This document shows, piece by piece, positions 56,499 through 64,000 of a stretch of 64,000 bases of DNA. Positions within the stretch are counted from its first letter, which is position 1. The number at the start of each line of letters is the position of its first letter. This DNA comes from Impatiens glandulifera. Lineage: Eukaryota; Streptophyta; Magnoliopsida; Ericales; Balsaminaceae. The notes under the pieces are model-generated. The model was not told the DNA's origin, did not search any database, and was given only the letters and a program-made list of their open reading frames with translations. The stretch covers positions 43,831,771 through 43,895,770 of the forward strand of contig NC_061869.1 of assembly GCF_907164915.1 (NCBI RefSeq). Reading direction: 5' to 3'. The position numbers and the translations under genes were made by a program.

Positions 56499-59400
56499 AT
56501 GGACCCAACTAAATGTGGGTACCAAAAAGTTGTAAATAATTGTTTGCTGCAGGTTAGGAGGAGCAATCGGTTGAAGAATTCTGAATGGTACCTGGACAGT
56601 GGATGCTCAAGACACATGACCGGAAACAAGGAGCTACTAACCGACATCAAGTACGAAACCGGAGCACTCATCACATTCGGGGATAACTCAAAAGGTAAAA
56701 CCGTGGGCAAGGGTAAGATTGTCCATGGTGAACTATCCATAAATAATGTGTTATTAGTAGAAAAACTAAGTTTTAATTTACTAAGCATAAGCCAAATGTG
56801 TGATGTGGGCTATAAGGTTGAATTTCATAAAAACTCATGTTTAGTTAAAAATCAAAATGATGATATTTTGTTAACCGGTAACCGGATAGGAAATATTTAC
56901 AAAGTAAACTGGAAAACTGATTTCGAAAAACCTGTGTGTATGATAGCCGGAAATGATCCAAACTGGCTTTGGCATAAACGGTTAAACCACCTGAATTTCA
57001 AAACCATTAACTTTATTTGTTCCAAGGAACTGGTGCATGGTTTTCCAAATGTTAAATTTTCAAAAGATAAGGTATGTGCTGCATGTCAAATGGGAAAACA
57101 AGTGAAATCATCGTTTAAAAGTAAAGGAAATTATCAATCTGAAAGATGTTTAGAACTATTGCACATGGACTTGTTCGGTCCGGTTAGAGTAACTAGTTTA
57201 GGAGGCATGCATTATACTATGGTAGTTATTGATGATTACTCTAAATTTACTTGGGTTACTTTCCTAGCTTCTAAAAATCAAGCAACTTCAAACTTGATTA
57301 AACTGATTTTGAGGATACAAAACGAAAAATCTATTCGAGTAAACAAAATTAGAAGTGATAGAGGAACTGAGTTTATTAACAGTAACTTAACTACTTTTCT
57401 TGACGATTCCGGTATTAGGCACGAGTTGTCTAGTGCCAGAACTCCTCAACAAAACGGCCTGGCTGAGAGAAGAAACCGAACTCTCAAGGAAGCCGCAAGG
57501 TCAATGATAGCCGATTCGGGTATCGCTCAAAAGTTTTGGGCTGAAGCTATCAACACCGCCTGCTATACACAAAATCGATCTCTAGTGACTAAACGGTTTT
57601 CGAAAACCCCTTTTGAAATCTATTTTGATAAAATTCCAAATGTACGGTATTTTCGAATTTTCGGTAGTAAATGTTTTGTTCACAATAACGGCAAGAAGTA
57701 CTTGACCGCTTTTGATGCTAAATCCGATGAGGGAATAATGTTGGGATATTCAGCTGTGAGTAAAGCATACCGAGTATATAATACTAGGACTTTAACAGTT
57801 GAAGAAACCGCACACGTTGTTTTCGATGAATCGGTTGAGCGAAACACTGCATTACCCTTCGACCTTCACAACAGAATGGAAAATTTCAATATCTATTCTG
57901 ATGATGAAGACGAGGTTCCGGTTTTTAGACGCTTTGTCAAGGACCAAGCGGTTGATGTTGAAATTCAACCTGATCAAGCTTCTTTACCGCAGAAAGTTGA
58001 CGCTTCAGTTTCTACTGAAGAAATCGGTCGGTCTGACTCTGTTCAACCTACCGACCAGTCTAATCTTGATCAGCCAGCCGAAAGCTTGGTAGACACGTCT
58101 CGGATTAATCTCAGAAGGAACAAAAATCATCCTCTTGAACTAGTAATAGGTAACATATCCTCACCCGTCCGAACTAGGCAACAAAATTTGGATCACTATG
58201 GAAACTCTGCTTTCATATCACAAATTGAGCCGAAAAAGGTGGATGAAGCACTGTCAGATCCAGATTGGATCTTGGCAATGCAAGAGGAATTAAACGAGTT
58301 TGAGAGAAATAAAGTCTGGTACCTAGTTCCTAGACCGAAAAATAAACCGGTTATAGGCACACGATGGGTATTCAGAAATAAACTCGATGAAAACGGTTTA
58401 GTTACGAGGAACAAAGCCCGGTTAGTGGCTCAAGGCTATAAGCAGGAAGAAGGCATTGATTTTGAAGAATCATTCGCCCCTGTAGCTAGGCTTGAAGCCA
58501 TTAGAATATTTTTAGCATATGCAGCTTTCAAAAAGTTTAAAGTTTATCAAATGGATGTAAAAAGCGCTTTTCTAAACGGTAAAGTAAAGAAGAGGTGTAT
58601 GTTAATCAACCTCCAGGTTTTAAAAATCCAGAACATGAAAATCACGTTTACCGGTTGAATAAGGCCCTTTACGGTTTGAAACAAGCTCCAAGAGCTTGGT
58701 ACGATACCTTGACTCAATTTCTATTTGATCACAAATTTACAATCGGTTCAGTAGACAAAACCCTCTTTAAATTTGAAAGAAAGGAGCAAATCTTACTTGT
58801 TCAAATTTATGTTGATGATATCATATTCGGGTCAACCGATCCAAAGTTATGCGACAAATTTTCGAAAATGATGACAGATAGATTTCAAATGAGTATGATG
58901 GGGGAAATGAGTTTCTTTCTAGGACTTCAGGTTAAGCAGATGGAAGCCGGAATCTTTATTAGCCAACCGAAGTATACAGCCGAACTGCTGAAGAGATTTG
59001 GGATGGATACTTGTGCCGAAGCGGCTACGCCAATGAGTCTTTCCGTGAAGCTGGACAAAGATGATGATGGTCAAGCCGTTGACATCACAGCATATCGAGG
59101 AATGATCGGATCGTTGTTATATCTCACGGCAAGCCGACCTGATATCCTGTTTGCGGTTGGAGTGTGCGGAAGGTTCCAAGCAAATCCAAAGCAATCTCAT
59201 TATACGGCGGCTAAGAGAATCTTGAAATATCTGAAGGGAACTCAAGAAGTGGGACTCTGGTATCCAAAAGATTCGAGCTTCAATCTAATAAGCTACTCAG
59301 ATGCCGATTACGCGGGATGCAAAATCGACCGAAAAAGTACAAGTGGAACCTGTCAATTTCTGGGTGACCGGCTAGTTACCTGGAGCAGCAAGAAACAAAC

Positions 59401-59761
59401 GTCCGTTGCAACATCAACCGCAGAGGCGGAGTACTTAGCGGCTGGAAGCTGCTGTGCACAACTTCTCTGGATTCAACAGCAACTCAGGGACTTCGGAATA
59501 GAAGCAAAGGAGTCTCTAATCTTCTGTGACAATACCAGCGCCATAGCAATCACATATAATCCGGTGTTGCACTCAAGAACAAAGCATATCGACATCCGAC
59601 ATCATTTCATCCGGGAGCATGTTCAGGAGAAACACATCCGGCTGGAATATGTGTCGACCGAGCAACAAGTAGCGGACATCTTCACGAAACCGCTACAGGA
59701 AGCTAAGTTTTCACATTTTCGAAATATTTTGGGTCTTACTAATTTAAATCAATTGATATAA
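56499..59761 (+). pseudogene. Copia-2 pol polyprotein with one frameshift
   Basis: Frame 56499-58658 starts [15 protein letters not shown]; the ATG is in strong context (AACCATGG) and present in both copies. Domains: protease [13 protein letters not shown] (~residue 30-42); pre-integrase [11 protein letters not shown] (~165); integrase with [34 protein letters not shown] and [17 protein letters not shown] (DD35E, ~220-350); RT from [10 protein letters not shown] (~625). One missing base near 58590, just after [10 protein letters not shown], shifts the frame. 58595-59761 continues with [14 protein letters not shown], the catalytic box YVDDIIFGS and the RNase H (DADYAGCKIDRKSTSG, TAEAEYLAA, QQVADIFTKPL). 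Apart from that break all catalytic motifs are intact. Confidence 0.85.
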
Positions 59762-60384
59762 TCATGATGCATGCGTATATACATATAAAACCGGGATATG
59801 TGTTCAGGGAGAAGCTAAAGCTTCTCAAACCATATTCAAATAGGTCATTAATAAAATCAAACATGCTAACCGGGAGGAAGTCTCCAGTTATACCCGATTA
59901 TCTCATTATCGTCAAATCAAATGTATGTTTACTTAACGGTTGAAATAACCAGGTTGAAGTGGATAAAACAAGTCCAAAGTTGAACAACTGTTGATATTAA
60001 TCAACTTTTCTTCATAAAACGGAAATATCCCACTAAAACCGGTCATGGAAAACCGCTCAGTACGTATGCATTCTGATCTGATGAAATGAACTCTTCCGGT
60101 TAACATGAAATGACTGACCGAGCTTTCGTGCATGCTTTGAAAAATGAAGCCTGTGATAAATTAAAAACAAGTCTACCCCAATCAAGATGACGACATGTGT
60201 CCATCATCAAGAGAGGGAGACTTACATCTTGTCAATAGATATTTTTCATCATTGCTATCTTAGTAATTATTAGATTTACCTTGGAAATAACCATTAGTTA
60301 CTTCAACAAGTTAAGTCTATTTAATAGGCAATGACATCATCAGGCATGCTTAACTTCATTTAAGACCAAGCCGAATCCACGGGC
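59762..60384 (+). other. Spacer between pol and X1
   Basis: Noncoding but clearly conserved with 19258-19870 of Copia-1, including the hairpin and a block near 60182-60235 (GACGACATGTGTCCATCATC, GAGACTTACATCTTGTC). It probably holds the X1 promoter region. Confidence 0.55.
59809..59826 (+). other. Perfect 8 bp hairpin after the pol stop
   Basis: GAGAAGCT-AA-AGCTTCTC, 48 bp after the stop. Copia-1 keeps a stem with another loop at the same place, so the pairing rather than the exact sequence appears to be kept. Confidence 0.45.
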
Positions 60385-60392
60385 TATATAAA
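60385..60392 (+). promoter_or_regulatory. TATA box of X1 (Copia-2)
   Basis: TATATAAA in CGGGCTATATAAACCATGC, 92 bp before the X1 start, with a pyrimidine-rich stretch (TCCTTCTCTCTCAC) just before the ATG. Confidence 0.65.
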
Positions 60393-60483
60393 CCATGCTT
60401 AATCCTTTGCAAAAACATCACAAGCTCACTATTCACAAGCATAACTCTTGAGATAAAATCATCCTTCTCTCTCACAAACAAAC

Positions 60484-61244
60484 ATGAACTCCAACCCTTT
60501 AGCCAAGAAGATCCTACTGGCAGACTTTGAATCAATCTATCAGTATGAGGATCATGAAGTCAGGGAAATGTTCTTAGCCATCGAAAGGAGTGGGCTAAGG
60601 AGTTTCCTTGAGAACAGGTTCATCATCGACTACCTTGTAGTCGAAGAACTGTTCGAAACCGTGAAAGAAGTGCACCGAGATATACTCGTTGCACAGGTTT
60701 ACGGGCAAAAATTCCTTTTCAGCGAGACGGATTTCGCTGTCTACTGCGGTTTACCCAATGAAGGGGTAACCGATCTAACATATTCTCCGGTGACAATGGA
60801 AGAAATGTGTCTCCGGTTCTCTGGATCTGACATCCCGGTTAAACCCTGGGGTGCTAAGAGTCAACTTTCTCACAAGTACCAGATTCTCTGCGAGATTCTG
60901 GGAAAATCTGTCTTGTGCAGAGAGAAAAGTTACTATTACACTCAGAGGGTCTTCGAGATGATGATAGTTGTAACGGTTGGGACACCGGTCAACTGGTCCT
61001 GGATCATCTTCAGCAACCTGAAGAAGATGATTCTCTCCAACAGAACCGGATACGCTCCTCAGCTGAGCGGTTTTTGCGCAAGTCTGGAGATTCACACCGG
61101 AGCCTTCGTCACTCTGCATCCAAGGCACGTGCTCACCAAGAACGAGTACAGGAGATGATCGACCGGTGGGAAGCGGTTAAAGCTAGAAGAATTCAAGCGG
61201 CTGAGGCTTCAACCGCTCAAGCAGCTGAATCGTCAAATGTCTGA
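60484..61244 (+). pseudogene. Accessory gene X1 of Copia-2 (one late frameshift)
   Basis: The open frame 60484-61158 gives 224 residues. Visible X-family motifs: ADFESIYQYEDHEVREMF, RSGLRSFLENRF (35-46), FSETDFAVYCGLPNEG (79-94), KYQILCEILGKSV (131-143), VNWSWIIFSNLKKMI (169-183) and GYAPQLSGF (189-197). A one-base loss near 61135 shifts out of frame; the original C-terminus, about 30 residues with VQEMIDRWEAVKARRIQAAE, is in the next frame to 61244 and is helical and charged. No signal peptide or clear membrane segment, so it is not envelope-like. It resembles in layout the domain that databases call 'putative plant transposon protein', but I cannot confirm this. Role unknown. Confidence 0.65.
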
Positions 61245-61545
61245 ACCTATCTTTCCTCTTTTCTTTCTTTTTCCTTACAAAACCGGTACTTTTGATGTAC
61301 TACCGGTTTTTGTACTTCAGTTAATGAAACAAATTTCTTTCTCTTCCAAGTCAAAATCTACAATATTTAATGCGCCGTATCAAATAAATCATTACCCTCT
61401 TGGAAATATAAACTTCAAAGCATGCCTGACTTGATTTGACAAGACTTGCTCATATTCTCTTGGAAAATCACAAAATAATTAATGCCTAAGCATAAACGGC
61501 TAGATTTTCAAATCCTTGCATTAAATGCTCTCATTCATTCCAGGC
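61245..61545 (+). other. X1 trailer and X2 promoter region
   Basis: 61270-61335 carries CTTTTGATGTACTACCGG followed by TTAATGAAA, a pattern also found after X1 in Copia-1 (near 18460-18410) and after X2 (62445-62515). It may be a 3' UTR and polyadenylation region. No gene seen. Confidence 0.45.
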
Positions 61546-61553
61546 TATAAAAA
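61546..61553 (+). promoter_or_regulatory. TATA box of X2 (Copia-2)
   Basis: TATAAAAA in CAGGCTATAAAAAGGGG, 102 bp before the X2 start; CATTCCTCTCTCTAAG lies between. Confidence 0.65.
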
Positions 61554-61655
61554 GGGGTTCAACCTTCATTTTTCAAACCACGCCTTCAAGCATTCCTCTC
61601 TCTAAGAATTCAAAAGCTTAAGAACTCTCCTAAGCCTTCTTCACTCTTCATCATC

Positions 61656-62414
61656 ATGTCTGCTGAAATTAGAAACACCCTGATCATCGACTTTGAGGAC
61701 ATCAAGCATAGTTCCTACTATGAATGCATCTTTGAACACATCATAGCTTCTGGCCTGCAAGGCTTCCTCAAGGGTTCGGACCTCATCCTCGTGGATGAGG
61801 TGTGCGAATTCTTTAACAACGGTCACGTTCTGGATGATGGCAGCATTCGCACCATCATCGACGGCCAATTCCTCCAGTTTTCTGAGGAGGAATTCGCCAC
61901 ATTCTTTCACCTTCCAACGGAAGGTTTCTCTGATTTTCCGACGCCGCATCTACCGGCTAAGGAAATCTTCTTCAAGATCTTCTCTTCTTCCTACGCTCCT
62001 GTTAAGGACTTCGGGAAGAAAGAAGACCTCGCTCCCCATTATCAAGTCCTTCAAGACTTGGTCCAACGGTCTATCATAGGCCGAATGCCCAACCAGAACT
62101 ACAGCCGGGAGGCATTCGATATTATGATAGCCATCATCCGCGAAACCGACATCAACTGGTCGTCCTATCTATTCAATAAGCTGAAACAGCTTATGACCGG
62201 TAAGAGGGGAAAGATCAGCTACGCCCCTCAGATCACCCGGTTCCTCATGTCCAAACGTCGCAACCTTGGAAAAGGTGTTCCGGTTGGATCGTTCAACACC
62301 ATCACTATAGACATGATCTATAAGTGTATGTGTAGGATTAAGGAACGGTCTCCTCAAAACACGATCGACAAGTGGTATGAAAGGAGGCTGGAAGGAGGAT
62401 GGTTCACTAAATAA
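61656..62414 (+). CDS. Accessory protein X2 of Copia-2
   Basis: An intact 252-residue frame. The start MSAEIRNTLIIDFEDIKHSS aligns with the Copia-1 start and follows a TATA box and leader. X-family motifs: IASGLQGFLKGSD (30-42), EFFNNGHVLDDGSIRTII (51-68), FSEEEFATFFHLPTEGFSDF (75-94), HYQVLQDLVQRSIIGR (128-143), INWSSYLFNKLKQLM (166-180), YAPQITRF (189-196), and a C-terminal helix with IDKWYERRLEGGW. Predicted to be a soluble helical protein; no catalytic motif recognised. Its conservation as an open frame next to a damaged pol suggests that it was under selection recently or that the copy is young. Possible roles, all speculative: chromatin targeting, RNA or particle binding, or suppression of host silencing. 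Confidence 0.75.
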   Translation: MSAEIRNTLIIDFEDIKHSSYYECIFEHIIASGLQGFLKGSDLILVDEVCEFFNNGHVLDDGSIRTIIDGQFLQFSEEEFATFFHLPTEGFSDFPTPHLPAKEIFFKIFSSSYAPVKDFGKKEDLAPHYQVLQDLVQRSIIGRMPNQNYSREAFDIMIAIIRETDINWSSYLFNKLKQLMTGKRGKISYAPQITRFLMSKRRNLGKGVPVGSFNTITIDMIYKCMCRIKERSPQNTIDKWYERRLEGGWFTK

Positions 62415-62805
62415 ACCTTTCATTTTATTCTCTTTTCCGGTTTCTGGTCATTTTGTTGTACGACCAGAACCGCTCCTATGTCCTTCTTCTCCTGCATTAA
62501 TGAAATATTTTAGTTTTTCGGTTTTATCTTCATTATTTCATTCCGGTTTCTCAAACTCATACTCAAACTCAAAGTAAAGTTAACAATCTCCGGTTAACAA
62601 GCTGTCAATAGAAACCGGAACTTCAGGCAAAAATGAAAAATTTGAAAAACCTTAACCGCCCATGGTTTTACCTCTCAAAAGTTACCGCCAATCGAATTTC
62701 CGCTTTTACCGCCGAAAGTTACGGCAGTAACTTTTGGAGGGAAAATTGGCGCCAAAAAGACACCAAAGTGACGGTTCATCTTCAAAACTGCTTGGAACCG
62801 CCAGC
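62415..62805 (+). other. X2 trailer and X3 promoter region
   Basis: 62440-62515 contains GTCATTTTGTTGTACGACC and TTAATGAAA as after X1. 62655-62760 contains GTTACGGCAGTAACTTTTGG, an inverted repeat around GTTAC/GTAAC also seen at 16965-16985 in Copia-1. No gene. Confidence 0.45.
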
Positions 62806-62813
62806 TATATAAA
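62806..62813 (+). promoter_or_regulatory. TATA box of X3 (Copia-2)
   Basis: TATATAAA in CCAGCTATATAAACTC, 114 bp before the X3 ATG; GCTTTCTCTCTCTAAAAA follows. Confidence 0.65.
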
Positions 62814-62927
62814 CTCAAATCAGCCCATTCAACACATGTGCTTTCTCTCTCTAAAAATTTCCAGAACTTCAAAAGATCTCCTCTCTCCGATCATCATCAA
62901 TCTTCATCTTCCTCTCTCAAAACTACA

Positions 62928-64000
62928 ATGGATCTAGGCAAAGCCCCGTTTCAATGGATGTTGCAGGTAGATTTTGCAGACATCGATGAGCACGCTGATG
63001 ATAAAAACAAGGCCGTTCTTCAACTTCTTCGAGATTCTGGGTTAGAGAAGTTTCTCTCTGGTCCGTTCACCATCTACCCGGCGGCGGTGACGGAGTTCTT
63101 AGCGACGGCGACACTGTTGAAAAGAAAAGTATCGGCTACGGTCAACGGGAAGGCGGTTCTTATAACTGAAGAAATTTTTGCGGAGGCCCTCGTTCTGCCT
63201 AACACAGGTTCGGACCTAAAATTCGACCTAACCGACGCAGAATCAAATGCTGCCCGGTTGGTTGTATCCCTTTCAGGTCAGGATCTGGTGCTCCACAACA
63301 GCCGGAAAATCAAGCTGAAACCGGAATACAAATGGTTGGTAACCGTCATCTCCAAATCGCTCCAAGGAAGGGGAGGTAATTTTGATAACCTCACAAAATT
63401 TAAGCTGAGAATGCTGTTAGCCATCGTCCGCAACGATAAGGTGGACTGGGGTTACGTGTTATACGAAGAATTCTGTCAAATGATAATCAAGAAAGACGGC
63501 CGGGTGCAGGCCTATGCTATGCAAATCGTCAAGATTCTTGAGTTCCTCAATGTGGAACTGGGTGAAGGCGTACCGCTTCCAATCGCCAACATTCTTGACT
63601 CGGAGTCAGTGGCAGAAAAACCGGAGAAGACAATAAAGCCTAAAACTTCAAAAACCAAATCATCTAAGGGAGCCAGTTCATCGGTTCCAGCTGAAGAAGA
63701 AAAACGACAAAAGAAGCCGTCCAGAAAAGCGGTTGAGGCAGAAGCTCAACCAGAACCGAAAAGGAGGAAGAAGGTATCAGCGAAGAAGAGCGCAAAGAAA
63801 CCGGCGGAGTCCGAGAAAACGCTTTCCTCGGACAATCCACCGGAAAGAACCGCAGATGTCTTCCAGCCCATCCCAATCAACACCGTTGTCCCAACTCCCA
63901 TCCCATCCGATTCTCCAAAGCAAACCGAATCTTCGGGGAGCGAGGAGAATAAGTCAAATTCTAAGGAGGAAGCAGAAGGAAACATTCAATCTGCAACCTC
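62928..64000 (+). CDS. Accessory protein X3 of Copia-2 (N-terminal part, runs off the window)
   Basis: An open frame of 357 codons with no stop to the window edge, starting MDLGKAPFQWMLQVDFADID; the ATG has A at -3 and G at +4. X-family domain (1-210): RDSGLEKFLSGPF (35-47), AEALVLPNTGSDL (85-97), SKSLQGRGGNFDNLTK (142-157), VDWGYVLYEEFCQMI (172-186), QAYAMQIVKILEF (194-206). From ~230 it becomes Lys/Ser/Pro-rich with nuclear-localisation-like clusters (KPKTSKTKSSKGAS; EPKRRKKVSAKKSAKK), then acidic Ser/Glu-rich. By comparison with Copia-1 a helical region and basic tail follow outside. A DNA- or chromatin-associated role would fit the composition, but this is inference only. Confidence 0.75.
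   Translation, partial: MDLGKAPFQWMLQVDFADIDEHADDKNKAVLQLLRDSGLEKFLSGPFTIYPAAVTEFLATATLLKRKVSATVNGKAVLITEEIFAEALVLPNTGSDLKFDLTDAESNAARLVVSLSGQDLVLHNSRKIKLKPEYKWLVTVISKSLQGRGGNFDNLTKFKLRMLLAIVRNDKVDWGYVLYEEFCQMIIKKDGRVQAYAMQIVKILEFLNVELGEGVPLPIANILDSESVAEKPEKTIKPKTSKTKSSKGASSSVPAEEEKRQKKPSRKAVEAEAQPEPKRRKKVSAKKSAKKPAESEKTLSSDNPPERTADVFQPIPINTVVPTPIPSDSPKQTESSGSEENKSNSKEEAEGNIQSAT

Larger units (their letters stand above)
53383..64000 (+). mobile_element. Copia-2: SIRE-like copia element with accessory genes, 3' end outside
   Basis: Same family and gene order as Copia-1: LTR, primer-binding site, gag, pol, X1, X2, X3. It is inserted in the RT of the Tork-like element. 10.6 kb is visible; by comparison with Copia-1 and the full-length LTR, a further 3 kb or so including the rest of X3, the polypurine repeats and the 3' LTR lies to the right. 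It is clearly better preserved than Copia-1: gag and X2 are open, RT has YVDD, protease has DSG and integrase is complete. Single-base frameshifts in pol and X1 are the main damage. Confidence 0.9.

Noticed and set aside
60484..62414. X1 and X2 as envelope-like proteins, as reported for some Sireviruses
   Set aside because: No signal peptide, no convincing membrane span, no cleavage site; composition is that of soluble helical proteins.

Overview
The window looks like plant nuclear DNA, probably from a dicot, and is made almost entirely of nested LTR retrotransposons. The signs are Ty1/copia and Ty3/gypsy polyproteins, primer-binding sites complementary to initiator-methionine tRNA, long AT-rich LTRs with TATA boxes, and small terminal-inverted-repeat elements. 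I recognise no intact single-copy host gene, no rRNA or tRNA gene and no CRISPR array.

Layout. 1-11795: the 5' part of a minus-strand Ty3/gypsy element of the Tat/Ogre type ('element A'), with a 3.2 kb LTR, two tandem ORF1-like genes, gag, protease, RT and two RNase H domains; it leaves the window on the left. 11796-12743 and 25984-26236: a copia LTR remnant and pieces of a second gypsy element ('B'). 12744-25983: a complete 13.2 kb minus-strand SIRE-like copia element ('Copia-1') inside the element B LTR, with a perfect 5 bp target duplication (AAATC). 26237-34370 and about 34900-47339: two badly decayed plus-strand gypsy elements ('C' and 'D') with extra LTR insertions, a 51 bp minisatellite, an inverted LTR pair and terminal-inverted-repeat elements. 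47340-50133: AT-rich DNA with one 175 bp MITE. 50134-53382: a Tork/Tnt1-like copia element cut in the middle of its RT by 53383-64000, a second, plus-strand copy of the SIRE-like family ('Copia-2'), which leaves the window on the right.

The most interesting object is the SIRE-like family. Downstream of gag-pol, both copies carry three further sense-strand genes (X1, X2, X3) that are diverged paralogues of one another. Each has its own TATA box about 90-115 bp before its start codon, and a pyrimidine-rich 5' leader is clear in Copia-2. X1 and X2 also share a 3' trailer motif. None looks like an envelope protein. X3 is much longer, adding a Lys/Ser-rich linker and a helical C-terminal region. 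This is an independently promoted, triplicated accessory cassette inside a retrotransposon.

How the parts work together: in a live copy the LTR promoter would drive gag-pol RNA, initiator tRNA would prime minus-strand synthesis, the polypurine tracts would prime plus-strand synthesis, and integrase would insert the product with 5 bp duplications. The X genes may be expressed separately from their own promoters. Copia-1 is clearly dead (stops, frameshifts, RT motif YVDE). Copia-2 is much better preserved (gag and X2 open, RT motif YVDD) but carries single-base frameshifts in pol and X1. Boundaries inside the gypsy regions are approximate because they rest on comparison by eye.
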